Positions 37,872 through 47,598 are shown, numbered from the stretch's first letter. The stretch is 64,000 nt of DNA from Marinobacter sediminum (GCF_023657445.1 NZ_JAGTWY010000001.1:682001-746000), one strand, 5' to 3'. The notes: generated by a model not told the origin, from the letters alone. Numbers and translations: made by a program.

Positions 37872-38023
37872 CTTTGGGACCTGGCCTGTAAGGTTCAGGG
37901 GAGGATGTTGGTGGGCGGAGCTGAAGCGACACATGGACGTGCTTGAGCGGGTTTTGGAAAGCTTCACCACGCAACCACAAGCACCAAACCCATCAGGCAG
38001 GGAACCAGAGCTTAAAGACAGTC

Positions 38024-38878
38024 TCAGCAGCCAGCCTCGATAACCCGAACCATTGGCTCCCCGCGACTCTCGGGAATCGGCAGCTTTCCATACCAGGACC
38101 GTGGATCGTGAACCGTCGCTGATGTGAACCCGCAGGATAGGAAGTGCGCCCGTGCTTCTTCATCAGTCTGGAAATGGAATGAAACCTGGCTTCGGGTGGC
38201 GGCGCCCAGAACGTTGCCAAGAGCACTGAGGGTGCCGTTCAGCAAGGGCTGTTTCGGACGGTAGTAGCTCTCGGATAGGTAGATAGAGCCGGGACGTTTT
38301 GCCATGGCCGTCGACAAGCGCCGCCAGAAATCGCTGATGACTTCCAGAGAAAAATAGCTCGTCAGACCCTCAGTGACGATGGCCACGGGTTTGGTGTTGT
38401 CGAAAACGCGATCAATGACAGCTTCCAGCTGGTACTCACCGTGGTCTGCCAGAATGTCGATCGGAGTCACCTGGTGATGGTCACCAAGCCGGCCTGCCGC
38501 CAGCAGTCGCATGGCCTTCCGACCAGCCATGTTCGGCAGGTCTGCTTCGACCATGTGAATCAACGGGTGACGCTCCCGAAGCCGGATGCCCCGAGGGGAC
38601 ATGCCACAGGCGATTTCAAGAATCTGGGTGACGCCCTGTTCGTTGATGGCCTGGTCAATGAGGTGATCGATGATGAGGTGGCGTTGCAGCAGGAAGGTGC
38701 GGATATTGCCACCGATGGCCGCCTTGCTGGCGGCTTCGAAAGGGGTCATCAGATGATAGAGCCATTGGCCTTGCCTGGTGGCCAGGATATCGTCCGAGAG
38801 CCTATACCGGTGCCAAACGGCACCGGTATAGAGAGCGGTAAAGCTGATTCCCGAACTGTCAGTCGGCTTTTTGCTCAT
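38024..38878 (-). CDS. class I SAM-dependent methyltransferase, leucine carboxyl methyltransferase (LCMT/PPM) family
   Basis: A 284-residue Rossmann-fold methyltransferase. The SAM-binding motif I is QILEIACGMSPRGIRL near residue 86, the acidic motif II is HMVEADLP, and VAIVTEGLTSYF matches the PPM/LCMT family motif after it. Family members methylate carboxyl groups in polyketide-like or protein targets; the substrate here is unknown. Its start overlaps the uraA stop by 20 bases, so it is translationally coupled to uracil transport. That pairing has no obvious biochemical reason. Confidence 0.8.
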   Translation of the reverse strand: MSKKPTDSSGISFTALYTGAVWHRYRLSDDILATRQGQWLYHLMTPFEAASKAAIGGNIRTFLLQRHLIIDHLIDQAINEQGVTQILEIACGMSPRGIRLRERHPLIHMVEADLPNMAGRKAMRLLAAGRLGDHHQVTPIDILADHGEYQLEAVIDRVFDNTKPVAIVTEGLTSYFSLEVISDFWRRLSTAMAKRPGSIYLSESYYRPKQPLLNGTLSALGNVLGAATRSQVSFHFQTDEEARAHFLSCGFTSATVHDPRSWYGKLPIPESRGEPMVRVIEAGC

Positions 38879-40115
38879 AGATGGCCTTGCCCCAGGCTTC
38901 GCGGCTGCCGGGGAGTATCAGGTTCAGAATGATGGCGGCCACTGCGCAAAGGGCGATGCCTTCGAGGTGCCCGAGCACCATGCCACCGATTCCGAATACC
39001 AGGGTAACCCCCACGATGACCAGATTGCGGGACTCTGCAAGATCCACCTGGTGGCGGATCAGTGTGTTGAGGCCTACCACGGCGATAGAGCCGAACAGCA
39101 GGCACAGGATGCCACCCATGACCGGAACCGGGATGGTCTGCAGGGCGGCGCCAAACTTGCCAACGAACGCCAGCACGATGGCGACAACGGCTGCCCACCA
39201 CATGACTCTGGGGTTGAAGTTCTTGGTGAGCATAACCGCACCGGTTACTTCGGAGTAGGTAGTGTTGGGTGGTCCACCAAGGAACGCGGCAGTACTGGTT
39301 GCCAGCCCGTCGCCAAGCAGCGTGCGGTGCAGGCCCGGCTTCTCAAGGTAATTCTTGCGGGTTACGTTGCCAATGGCGAGAACATCGCCAATATGCTCAA
39401 TGGCCGGGGCGATGGCGACCGGAATCATGAACAGAATGGCGCCCCAGCTGAATTCGGGGGTTACGAACTTCGGCACGGCCAGCCACGCCGCTTCCTGAAT
39501 TGGCGCGGTATCGACGATACCGGCAAAGGCTGAGAGTGCGTACCCGGTGATCACCCCGAACATGATCGGAATCAGCCGGAAGATGCCCTTGGCCCAGACT
39601 GACATGATGATGGTCACTGCCAGTGAGGTCATGGCGATCCAGATCGCAGTATCGTAAGGGATCAGCTGAGTAGCACCGTCACCGGTGCGGCCGGAGGCCA
39701 TGTGCACAGCGACCGGGGCAAGACCGAGACCGATGGTCATGATCACCGGGCCAATCACCACCGGGGGCAGAAGGGCGCGTACGAAGCCGGTTCCGCGAAG
39801 GCGAACCAGCCCACTCAGGAGGATATAGAGAATGCCGGCAGCCATCAGGCCGCCGAGGGTCTCTTCCATACCGAATTTGCCCTTGGAGGCAATAACGGGC
39901 GCGATAAACGCGAAGGACGAGGCCAGGAAAATCGGGATCTGGCCACCGGTGACAATGTGAAAGATGATGGTGCCAAGGCCCGCGGTGAACAGGGCGACGT
40001 TCGGATCCATGCCCGTGATCAGGGGCATCAGTACCAGGGCGCCGAAAGCGACGAGCAGCATCTGTGAGCCGGCGATGACCTGTTTCCAGACCGGGTCGTT
40101 GGTATGATCCTGCAT
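38859..40115 (-). CDS. uraA: uracil-xanthine permease, NCS2 family (UraA)
   Basis: A 418-residue membrane transporter with about 14 hydrophobic segments. NCS2 hallmarks include SSFAFIAPVIASKGKFG near residue 65, PVAIAPAIEHIGDVLAIG around 255 with the substrate-contact Glu, and GDGLATSTAAFLGGPPNTTYSE around 288, split here by linker. It imports uracil with protons. It starts 2 bases after the upp stop, so salvage enzyme and transporter are co-expressed. Confidence 0.95.
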   Translation of the reverse strand: MQDHTNDPVWKQVIAGSQMLLVAFGALVLMPLITGMDPNVALFTAGLGTIIFHIVTGGQIPIFLASSFAFIAPVIASKGKFGMEETLGGLMAAGILYILLSGLVRLRGTGFVRALLPPVVIGPVIMTIGLGLAPVAVHMASGRTGDGATQLIPYDTAIWIAMTSLAVTIIMSVWAKGIFRLIPIMFGVITGYALSAFAGIVDTAPIQEAAWLAVPKFVTPEFSWGAILFMIPVAIAPAIEHIGDVLAIGNVTRKNYLEKPGLHRTLLGDGLATSTAAFLGGPPNTTYSEVTGAVMLTKNFNPRVMWWAAVVAIVLAFVGKFGAALQTIPVPVMGGILCLLFGSIAVVGLNTLIRHQVDLAESRNLVIVGVTLVFGIGGMVLGHLEGIALCAVAAIILNLILPGSREAWGKAIYEQKAD

Positions 40116-40117
40116 GG

Positions 40118-40756
40118 TTACACGTCCTTCTGCTTGGTGCCGAAGATCTTGTCGCCGGCGTCACCGAGCCCCGGCAGGATGTAGCCCTTGTCGTTCAGGT
40201 GGTCGTCGATCGACGCCGTATAGATGGAGACATCCGGGTGTTTCTCCAGCACTTTCTCAATCCCCTCTGGCGCAGCCACCAGAACCAGGGCACGGATTTC
40301 AGTGCTGCCCGCCTTTTTCAGCAGGTCGATGGTGGAAATCATGGAGCCACCGGTCGCGAGCATCGGATCTACAATCATCGCCGTGCGCTGGTCCAGCTCA
40401 CCCACCAGTTTCTCCAGATAGGTGCTGGCTTCCAGAGTATCTTCATTACGAATCTGGCCAACCACGCTGACTCGGGCAACCGGGATCAGGCTCAGAACAC
40501 CGTCGAGCATGCCCAGCCCTGCACGAAGGATGGGGACAATGGTAATTTTCTTTCCATGGATTTGCTCGACGTTTACCGGGCCGGCCCAGCCTGCAATCGT
40601 CTTTTCCTGCAGATTGAAATCCTTGGTGGCTTCGTAAGTCAGCAGCGAGCCGACTTCCTGTGCCAGCTCACGAAAATTCTTGGTGCTGATGTCCGCCCGG
40701 CGCATCAGGCCGACTTTGTGTCGGATCAGGGGGTGCTTAACCTCGTGGATTGGCAT
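40118..40756 (-). CDS. upp: uracil phosphoribosyltransferase (Upp)
   Basis: A 212-residue enzyme making UMP from uracil and PRPP. The PRPP-binding loop [14 protein letters not shown], the uracil-binding C-terminus ([16 protein letters not shown]) and the N-terminal [14 protein letters not shown] motif are all present. First gene of the minus-strand upp-uraA-methyltransferase operon. It is divergent from flhA, with a 228-base shared upstream region. No pyrimidine-sensing leader was recognised. Confidence 0.97.
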   Translation of the reverse strand: MPIHEVKHPLIRHKVGLMRRADISTKNFRELAQEVGSLLTYEATKDFNLQEKTIAGWAGPVNVEQIHGKKITIVPILRAGLGMLDGVLSLIPVARVSVVGQIRNEDTLEASTYLEKLVGELDQRTAMIVDPMLATGGSMISTIDLLKKAGSTEIRALVLVAAPEGIEKVLEKHPDVSIYTASIDDHLNDKGYILPGLGDAGDKIFGTKQKDV

Positions 40757-40884
40757 GTTGTCACCTGTCTGTCTGGATTATCAGTTTTGGCTTTGGAAGC
40801 GCGATCAAATGGCGCAAGGATACCGTATCTGGCAGGGCGCGTCAGGCCGCCAGGGGAGAAAGCCGGAGGAAATCGGGTAAGGAG

Positions 40885-40899
40885 TGGTACGGATCTTGC
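40885..40899 (+). promoter_or_regulatory. sigma54 promoter for flhA-flhF-fleN-fliA
   Basis: TGGTACG-GATC-TTGC has GG at 40886-40887 and GC at 40898-40899 with correct spacing; one change from TGGCACG. It lies 86 bases before flhA in the upp-flhA divergent gap. Confidence 0.8.
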
Positions 40900-40984
40900 G
40901 AAGCTACCTCCAGATGACGTTCCGGCGTCAGATTTTCGACCCTGATAACGCCTGCAGGCACAGCCAATCGGAGAAGTTTCCGGC

Positions 40985-43165
40985 ATGGACAGAGCTTTAG
41001 TCCTTAACAACGTCAAATCCCTGACGCGTGGCAACGTGGGCATTCCTGTCATGCTGATGGGACTGCTGGGCATGATGATTCTGCCCATGCCCGCCTTCCT
41101 GCTGGACGTCTTCTTTACCTTTAACATCACGTTGTCGATTGTCATTCTACTGGTCTGTGTTTACGCCATGCGGCCGATGGAGTTTGCCTCCTTCCCGACG
41201 GTTCTGCTGGTGGCAACATTGCTGCGCCTCGCCCTGAATGTGGCATCAACCCGTATCGTCCTGCTGGACGGACATGAAGGCGGCGATGCCGCGGGTAAGG
41301 TCATCGAATCTTTCGGCGCCGTGTTGATTGGTGGTAACTACGCTGTCGGTCTGGTGGTCTTCGCTATCCTGATGATTATCAACTTCCTCGTCGTTACCAA
41401 GGGTGCCGGCCGGGTTTCTGAAGTCAGTGCCCGCTTTACCCTGGACGCCATGCCCGGCAAGCAGATGGCTATTGATGCCGATCTCAACGCCGGCCTGATC
41501 AATCAGGAAGAGGCAAAGCACCGGCGGTCTGAGATTGCCCAGGAAGCGGACTTCTACGGTTCCATGGATGGTGCTTCGAAGTTTGTGAAAGGCGATGCTG
41601 TTGCCGGTTTGTTGATTCTGGCGATCAATATTATCGGTGGTGTGGCCATTGGTATGCTGCAGCACGATCTTGATTTTGGCCTTGCCATGCAGCGGTATGC
41701 ACTGCTGACCATTGGTGACGGTCTCGTTGCCCAGATTCCCTCACTGTTACTCTCTACCTCTGCCGCGATCATGGTGACCCGGGTTACCTCCAGCCAGGAC
41801 ATGGGGGGGCAGATTCTGCAGCAGATGTTCAGTGCGCCAAAAGCACTGGCCATTGCAGCCGCCATTCTCATTATTCTGGGTCTGGTCCCGGGTATGCCGC
41901 ATGTGGCGTTTCTTGGTCTGGGCAGCCTGGCTGCCGGGGCGGCCTGGTATATCTGGAAACACGAACGTCAGACCGTGGAAGAGGATGGTGTGTTCCCCGG
42001 TCGTGGCGGTGCTGGTGGGGTGCCCCGCCCGGCGGGTCGTGACCTGCCCCCGGGTGGCGATGCCGGCGGCGATCAGAACAGGCAGTTGCCTGCACCAGGC
42101 GAAACCAAGGAGCTTGGCTGGGATGATGTGGCGACGGTCGATATTGTTGGTCTTGAAGTGGGCTACCGCCTGATTCCCCTGGTCGACAAATCCCAGGGAG
42201 GCCAGTTACTGAGCCGTATCAAGGGTGTCCGTAAGAAGCTCTCGCAGGATCTGGGTTTTCTGATGCCCTCGGTGCATATCCGGGACAACCTGGACCTGAT
42301 GCCCAATGTTTACAGAATTACTTTGATGGGTGTGACCATCGCCGAGGCGGAGATCCACCCGGATCGCGAGTTGGCGATTGATCCCGGTCAGGTGTTTGGC
42401 AAGGTAGAAGGTATTGAAGGCAAGGATCCTGCGTTCGGCCTTGATGCCTGCTGGATCGAGCCCGACAAGAAGGACCAGGCCCAGACCCTTGGCTATACCG
42501 TAGTGGATGCCAGCACTGTCGTTGCGACCCACCTGAACCAGGTGCTCCAGAAGCATGCCCATGAACTTCTGGGCCATGAAGAAGTTCAGAAATGGCTGGA
42601 TCAGTTGGAAAAGGTTTCGCCCAAGCTGGCGGAGGAGCTGGTCCCGACGACTGTTTCCATCAGCCTGCTGCTCAAGGTGTTGCAGAACCTCCTGAAAGAG
42701 GAGGTGCCCATTCGTGATATGCGCTCCATTGCCGAGTCTGTCGTCAACGTCCACCCCAAGAGCCAGGATCCGAAACTGCTGACGACCATGGCCCGCCAAT
42801 CCTTGCGTCGCATGATTGTCCAGAGCATCTGCGGTAACGAGTCAGAGATTCCGGTGATTACTCTGGACCCGGATCTGGAACAGTTATTGCTAAAGTCTGT
42901 TCAACAGAGTCAACAATCCGGCGGTCAGGAAGACATTGGCCTGGTTCTTGAGCCGAACATGGTGGAAAAGCTGCAGCGTTCCCTGCAGGACAGCGTCCAG
43001 CGCCAGGAAATGCTCGGAAAACCGGCGATCTTGCTGGTTTCCGGCCCGCTGCGACCGGTATTGGCGAAGTTTGCGAGCTATGGAGTGGAGCGGTTACACG
43101 TGCTCTCGTACCAGGAAGTACCGGACAACAAACAGATCACTATCGTGGCGTCCGTCGGTCAGTGA
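40985..43165 (+). CDS. flhA: FlhA, flagellar export gate protein
   Basis: A 726-residue protein. About eight membrane helices occupy residues 15-330, with the FHIPEP-type signature region MEFASFPTVLLVATLLRLAL and the cytoplasmic loop GRVSEVSARFTLDAMPGKQM. The C-terminal nonameric ring domain (about 370-726) binds chaperone-substrate complexes. It starts about 3.1 kb after flhB; three unrelated minus-strand genes lie between. Confidence 0.97.
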   Translation: MDRALVLNNVKSLTRGNVGIPVMLMGLLGMMILPMPAFLLDVFFTFNITLSIVILLVCVYAMRPMEFASFPTVLLVATLLRLALNVASTRIVLLDGHEGGDAAGKVIESFGAVLIGGNYAVGLVVFAILMIINFLVVTKGAGRVSEVSARFTLDAMPGKQMAIDADLNAGLINQEEAKHRRSEIAQEADFYGSMDGASKFVKGDAVAGLLILAINIIGGVAIGMLQHDLDFGLAMQRYALLTIGDGLVAQIPSLLLSTSAAIMVTRVTSSQDMGGQILQQMFSAPKALAIAAAILIILGLVPGMPHVAFLGLGSLAAGAAWYIWKHERQTVEEDGVFPGRGGAGGVPRPAGRDLPPGGDAGGDQNRQLPAPGETKELGWDDVATVDIVGLEVGYRLIPLVDKSQGGQLLSRIKGVRKKLSQDLGFLMPSVHIRDNLDLMPNVYRITLMGVTIAEAEIHPDRELAIDPGQVFGKVEGIEGKDPAFGLDACWIEPDKKDQAQTLGYTVVDASTVVATHLNQVLQKHAHELLGHEEVQKWLDQLEKVSPKLAEELVPTTVSISLLLKVLQNLLKEEVPIRDMRSIAESVVNVHPKSQDPKLLTTMARQSLRRMIVQSICGNESEIPVITLDPDLEQLLLKSVQQSQQSGGQEDIGLVLEPNMVEKLQRSLQDSVQRQEMLGKPAILLVSGPLRPVLAKFASYGVERLHVLSYQEVPDNKQITIVASVGQ

Positions 43166-43224
43166 CCGGGTGGACGGCAAAGCGGCCAGCGCAACACGGC
43201 GTTGCCGGTGGAGGATGAAACAGC

Positions 43225-44538
43225 ATGAAAGTAAAACGGTTTTTCGCTCAGAGCATGGCAGAAGCGCTGAAGCAGGTCAGCGAGCAAATGGGGCCGGACG
43301 CCGTGATCCTTTCCAATCGCCGGGTAGACGGCGGCGTCGAAATCGTGACGGCGCTGGACTACGACGAAAATATGGCGCGCCAGAGCCTTGGTGATAAGGC
43401 TCAGGAAGCAACCAATGGCTCCCGCCTGGCTGAGATGCAGGCGGATCAGCATCGCAGGCTGGAAGACGAACTTGGGCGGTCCAGGGATCGTATTCGCGAA
43501 GTGCGGGAACAACGGTCGAAGGTTGGTGCTTCCTACGGCGGAGCGTCCTTTGCCGATTTGCGCGAGGCGGCCTCGACCGGTTTTGCAGAACCTGAAACAT
43601 CGGGTTTTGCGGCGCCTCAAAACGTTCCGGGTACAAATGGCTATTCTGATGAGCTGGCCCAGATGCGGGCTGAAATCAGTTCCCTGCGTGACATGGTGAG
43701 CGGAGGGCAGCCGGCCGAGCCGGCAAAGCCTGCCGGCAACGCGGTACAGCAACGTCTGGCCGAGCGTCTTTTCGAGTTCGGCCTCAGCAGCGAGCTTGCC
43801 GGTTCTTTGTCCCGTCGCCATAAGGGCGGGCGCCTGGATGAAGGCTGGAAACAGTCCCTGAAGATGCTGGCGACAGGTGTGCGAACATCCCGGCACGAAT
43901 GGCTGGATGAGGGCGGTGTTTATGCACTGGTTGGGCCGACCGGTTCGGGCAAGACCACAACCATCGGTAAACTGGCGGCCCGTCATGTGTTGCGTCATGG
44001 TTCCGATTCGCTGGTTCTGGTGACAACCGACAGATACCGCGTTGCCGCACACGAGCAACTGTTTGTGTTTGGTCGTATCCTTAATGTCCCGGTAAGGGTC
44101 GTGGATGAGAGTCATTCCCTGGACGATATTCTGGACGAGCTGTCCGATCGCCATCTTGTTCTGATCGATACTGCCGGCCTGACCAGTTCTGACAAGGGCT
44201 ACCAGGAACAACTGGCTGAACTGGCTCGCAGTCACCACAATATTCGGACCCATCTTGTGGTTTCGGCCACCAGTCAGCCGCGCATCATGAAATCCGTCTG
44301 GCATTGCTATAAGATGGCTAATCTTGCGGGCTGCGTGATGACAAAAATTGACGAAGCCCTGACGCTCGGAGAGTCTCTCGGGTTCGTTATGGAGACCGGT
44401 TTACCGGTGGCCTATTACACCGATGGACAAAAGATTCCCGAGGATTTGCACCATGCTGAAGCCATTCCGTTGGTGCGGCTGGCCGTGGAGCGGCTGAAAA
44501 AACTCCAGCAACAACAGGCGGTCGCAGAAGGGGCCTGA
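43225..44538 (+). CDS. flhF: FlhF, SRP-type GTPase that places the polar flagellum
   Basis: A 437-residue protein. The N-terminal basic and coiled region (about 1-170) is followed by the NG GTPase domain with G1 VGPTGSGKTTTIGKLAARH, the DRYR segment (LVTTDRYRVAA), G3 IDTAGLTSSD and G4 MTKIDEA. FlhF targets the first flagellar components to the cell pole. GGAGGATG precedes the ATG. Starts 59 bases after flhA. Confidence 0.97.
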   Translation: MKVKRFFAQSMAEALKQVSEQMGPDAVILSNRRVDGGVEIVTALDYDENMARQSLGDKAQEATNGSRLAEMQADQHRRLEDELGRSRDRIREVREQRSKVGASYGGASFADLREAASTGFAEPETSGFAAPQNVPGTNGYSDELAQMRAEISSLRDMVSGGQPAEPAKPAGNAVQQRLAERLFEFGLSSELAGSLSRRHKGGRLDEGWKQSLKMLATGVRTSRHEWLDEGGVYALVGPTGSGKTTTIGKLAARHVLRHGSDSLVLVTTDRYRVAAHEQLFVFGRILNVPVRVVDESHSLDDILDELSDRHLVLIDTAGLTSSDKGYQEQLAELARSHHNIRTHLVVSATSQPRIMKSVWHCYKMANLAGCVMTKIDEALTLGESLGFVMETGLPVAYYTDGQKIPEDLHHAEAIPLVRLAVERLKKLQQQQAVAEGA

Positions 44539-44641
44539 CCTATTGAAGGCTGTCATCGGATGACGGAGTATACGGTGTATAAATCCGGCTTCGTTCTGAT
44601 ACAGCGAGCCCCGGCAAAACTGGTGAGAGAAAAGATTCAGT

Positions 44642-45454
44642 ATGAGCAGAGCACGTCCGGTACAGGTGATAGCAGTTTCCGGCGGAAAAGGGGGAGTCGG
44701 CAAGAGTAACGTGTCGGTCAACCTTGGAATCGCCCTGGCCGAGAAAGGCCGTCGAGTGGTGTTGCTGGACGCCGATCTGGGTCTCGCGAATATTGACGTG
44801 CTGCTCGGTATAACCGCAAACAGAAACCTTTCTGATGTGCTGGCCGGAGAGTGCGACCTCAAGGATGTTTTGGTTAATGGCCCGGGCGGCATAAAGATTG
44901 TTCCCGCTTCCTCGGGTACCCAGCGCATGACCCAGCTCAGCCCTATGGAGCATGCCGGCCTGATCAACGCATTCAGCGAACTGGGGGATCAGATAGATGT
45001 CCTGATCGTTGATACCGCCGCCGGCATTTCGGAATCGGTTGTCAGCTTTCTCAGGGCTTCCCAGGAACTATTGCTGGTGGTGTGTGACGAGCCTACGTCC
45101 ATCACGGATGCCTATGCATTGATCAAGCTCATGAACCGGGATTACGGCACCAACCGGTTCCGTATTCTGGCCAATCAGGTCCGAAACGAGCAGGAAGGCC
45201 GTCATCTTTTTGAAAAACTGACTCGGGTCACCGAGCGTTTTCTGGATGTGGCATTACAATACGTGGGCATGGTCCCTTTTGACGAAGCTGTCAAAAAAGC
45301 GGTACAACGTCAGCGTGCCGTCCTGGATGCTTATCCCCGAGCAAAAGCATCGTTGGCAATCAAAGCGCTCGCAGAAAAAGTCGACAACTGGCCACTGCCA
45401 TCCTCTCCCCGCGGGCATCTCGAATTTTTTGTGGAGCGGCTCGTCGAAGTCTGA
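44642..45454 (+). CDS. fleN: FleN (FlhG), MinD-like ATPase controlling flagellar number
   Basis: A 270-residue ParA/MinD ATPase with the deviant Walker A SGGKGGVGKSNVSVNLG, Walker A' DADLGLANIDVLLG, and a C-terminal tail with an amphipathic helix. FleN binds FleQ and holds down flagellar gene expression so that one polar flagellum forms; it also stimulates FlhF hydrolysis. It lies 103 bases after flhF and 31 bases before fliA. Confidence 0.96.
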   Translation: MSRARPVQVIAVSGGKGGVGKSNVSVNLGIALAEKGRRVVLLDADLGLANIDVLLGITANRNLSDVLAGECDLKDVLVNGPGGIKIVPASSGTQRMTQLSPMEHAGLINAFSELGDQIDVLIVDTAAGISESVVSFLRASQELLLVVCDEPTSITDAYALIKLMNRDYGTNRFRILANQVRNEQEGRHLFEKLTRVTERFLDVALQYVGMVPFDEAVKKAVQRQRAVLDAYPRAKASLAIKALAEKVDNWPLPSSPRGHLEFFVERLVEV

Positions 45455-45485
45455 ATCTGATCCAGTCAAAAACAAAACCGGATAC

Positions 45486-46229
45486 ATGACATTGACGAAA
45501 AACCTGGGAATCTACCAGCAGTCAGGCGCGAAAAGTGCTTCTCTACTTGTCGAGGAGCACGCCCCGCTAGTCAAGAAGATTGCCCTGCACCTCATGGCAA
45601 GGTTGCCGGCGTCTGTGCAACTGGAGGACCTGATGCAGGCCGGAATGATCGGACTGCTGGAGGCCGCACAGCGTTATAGTTCCGCCAAAGGTGCTACGTT
45701 TGAAACCTATGCCGGTATCAGGATACGGGGCGCCATGGTGGATGAGATCCGCAAGGGCGACTGGGTGCCCCGATCCGTTCACCGCAACGCCCGCCGAATT
45801 TCCCAGGCAATTAAAACGGTTGAAGACCGTCTTGGCCGTGAAGCCCAGGACCTGGAAGTTGCCGAAGAGTTAGGTCTCGACCTTTCCGAGTATCATTCCT
45901 CGCTTTCTGATGCCAACAGTGGACGACTTTTTAGCCTTGATGAGCTCAATGAATCCGGAGAACTGCCGATAGAAGAGACAGAGGCCAGTGATAATCCGCT
46001 GGATGATCTGACTTCGGGTGCTTTTCGGCGGAACCTGGCAGAAGCCATCGAGGATCTGCCCGAGCGGGAAAAATTGGTGCTGAGCCTGTATTACCAGGAG
46101 GAGCTGAATCTCAAGGAGATCGGGGCGGTGCTCGGGGTGAGTGAAAGCAGGGTCAGCCAGATTCACAGTCAGGCCGCATTGCGATTACGCGGGCGTCTGT
46201 CCGGCTGGCGTCAGGAGTCAGGCGCTTAG
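45486..46229 (+). CDS. fliA: FliA, flagellar sigma factor (sigma28)
   Basis: A 247-residue sigma factor. Region 2 contains LVKKIALHLMARLPASVQLEDLMQAG (split) and ATFETYAGIRIRGAMVDEIR; region 3 RNARRISQ; region 4 DLPEREKLVLSLYYQEELN then GVSESRVSQIHSQAALRLR. ATG at 45486 gives the normal family start. FliA transcribes late flagellar and chemotaxis genes from GCCGATA-type promoters; one such promoter is visible at 52541. Its own gene is in the sigma54 flhA transcript. Confidence 0.97.
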   Translation: MTLTKNLGIYQQSGAKSASLLVEEHAPLVKKIALHLMARLPASVQLEDLMQAGMIGLLEAAQRYSSAKGATFETYAGIRIRGAMVDEIRKGDWVPRSVHRNARRISQAIKTVEDRLGREAQDLEVAEELGLDLSEYHSSLSDANSGRLFSLDELNESGELPIEETEASDNPLDDLTSGAFRRNLAEAIEDLPEREKLVLSLYYQEELNLKEIGAVLGVSESRVSQIHSQAALRLRGRLSGWRQESGA

Positions 46230-46391
46230 GCGACGGTTGATGTGTCCGGACCATGGTTGTCTGTAGTTTTTGGTAACCGATGCTTTACAACCACAACAAA
46301 CATCAGACAATAAGCGTTTAAAACAGCGGCCTGGCTAGATTTCAAGCACAAAGGTCAAACGAATTCCGGGTGTTACTAACTGGAGGTCCCA

Positions 46392-46775
46392 TTGGACAAG
46401 AACATGAAAATTCTCATCGTGGACGACTTTTCCACGATGCGACGGATCATCAAGAACCTGTTGCGCGATCTCGGCTTCAGCAATACCGACGAGGCGGACG
46501 ACGGCAATACGGCACTGCCGATGCTGAAAAGTGGCAAGTATGATTTTCTGGTGACCGACTGGAACATGCCGGGTATGTCTGGTTTCGATTTGCTGAAAGC
46601 GGTTCGTGCCGATGAAGATCTGAAAACCCTGCCAGTGCTTATGGTGACAGCCGAGGCCAAGCGGGACCAGATCGTAGCGGCGGCCCAGGCCGGTGTGAAC
46701 GGCTATGTTGTTAAACCGTTCACGGCGGCGGTTCTCAAGGAAAAGATCGAGAAAATCTTTGAACGTATTCAGTAA
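46392..46775 (+). CDS. cheY: CheY, chemotaxis response regulator
   Basis: A 127-residue single receiver domain: acidic pair D11-D12 in [11 protein letters not shown], phospho-acceptor D56 in VTDWNMPGM, the T/S switch in MVTAEAK, and the lysine in VVKPFTA. Phospho-CheY binds FliM to reverse rotation. The start is TTG at 46392 with TGGAGGT just upstream (46381-46387), giving the lead MDKNMKIL; an ATG at 46404 would drop four residues. It lies 162 bases after fliA; no confident promoter was recognised there. Confidence 0.96.
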   Translation: MDKNMKILIVDDFSTMRRIIKNLLRDLGFSNTDEADDGNTALPMLKSGKYDFLVTDWNMPGMSGFDLLKAVRADEDLKTLPVLMVTAEAKRDQIVAAAQAGVNGYVVKPFTAAVLKEKIEKIFERIQ

Positions 46776-46786
46776 TCAGAGATCGG

Positions 46787-47581
46787 ATGGCTCTAATGAG
46801 CGATAGTAACAAGAACCATCAGGGCCTTGAACCAGAGGTAACCGAAAAGCTCCAGCGTCAGGCTGCGGACCTGTCTGAAAGCGTTCAGGCCGGCGATTAC
46901 GCCAGGGCCATGACCCTGATTAATGACTTGAGCGAGGTCAGGGATCAGAGTCTCTATCGCGAAGTCGGCCGGCTGACGCGCAGCCTTCATGAGGCAATCC
47001 GAAACTTCCAGGTAGACCCCCGTAATGCCGAACAAAAGGAAGCACTGTCAAAAATGACAGATGCCTCTGATCGTCTTGAATACGTGGTTCAGATGACCAG
47101 CCAGGCCGCTAATCGGACCATGGACCTGGTGGAAGAGACCATGCCGGTGGCTCATACCGTTCGAGACGAGGCAGTAGCTCTGCGGGATGAATGGCAGCGT
47201 CTGAGGCGTCGGGAAATGCAGCCGGCGGAGTTCCGGGAATTGTATGGCCGCATTGATCGCTTCTTTGGCAGCCTGACGACCGATGCCGACACCATTTACA
47301 ACAATCTCTCCGAGATTCTCATGGCCCAGGATTTCCAGGATCTTACCGGTCAGGTTATTCAGAGGGTCACGACGCTGGTGAAGGAGGTTGAAGAACAGAT
47401 GCTTGGCCTGGTGGTAATGGCCAGTCATGTGGATCAGATCACGGGTACAGTGCATCAGCTTGATGATGCAGAAGTGTCCGCCGAACAGGGGGTTGGGCCC
47501 CAGATCAAGGCCGATGAGCGTGAAGATGTAGTCTCGGGACAGGACGATGTCGACGACCTGCTGTCCAGTCTCGGTTTCTGA
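46787..47581 (+). CDS. cheZ: CheZ, CheY-P phosphatase
   Basis: A 264-residue helical protein. The long four-helix bundle contains the catalytic segment ILMAQDFQDLTGQVIQRV, with the glutamine that inserts into CheY, and the C-terminal CheY-binding peptide is DDVDDLLSSLGF. CheZ removes phosphate from CheY. ATG at 46787 or 46796 are both possible. It lies 11 bases after cheY. Confidence 0.96.
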   Translation: MALMSDSNKNHQGLEPEVTEKLQRQAADLSESVQAGDYARAMTLINDLSEVRDQSLYREVGRLTRSLHEAIRNFQVDPRNAEQKEALSKMTDASDRLEYVVQMTSQAANRTMDLVEETMPVAHTVRDEAVALRDEWQRLRRREMQPAEFRELYGRIDRFFGSLTTDADTIYNNLSEILMAQDFQDLTGQVIQRVTTLVKEVEEQMLGLVVMASHVDQITGTVHQLDDAEVSAEQGVGPQIKADEREDVVSGQDDVDDLLSSLGF

Positions 47582-47598
47582 ATAAATGAGGGTAAAGC

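Noticed and set aside
37872..38023. Possible terminator between flhB and the convergent methyltransferase gene
   Set aside because: Only a weak GGACCT/AGGTTC pairing near 37877-37894 with no T-run was found.
38871..39533. Open frame of 220 codons on the plus strand opposite uraA
   Set aside because: Polar, histidine- and glycine-rich translation with no domain, fully antisense to a well-supported NCS2 permease.
40199..40945. Open frame of 248 codons on the plus strand across upp and the flhA leader
   Set aside because: Antisense to the conserved PRPP loop of upp; no family resemblance. It would also run through the sigma54 promoter of flhA.
43159..44304. Open frame of 381 codons on the minus strand opposite flhF
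   Set aside because: It lies wholly inside flhF, whose GTPase motifs are complete. The translation has no recognisable domain and starts without a ribosome site, as expected from GC-biased third positions.
46230..46391. Possible FliA promoter before cheY
   Set aside because: TTTAAAACAGCGGCC and nearby TCAAGC were tested against TAAA/TCAAG with GCCGATA; neither half has a partner at the right spacing. cheY may be read from the upstream fliA transcript.
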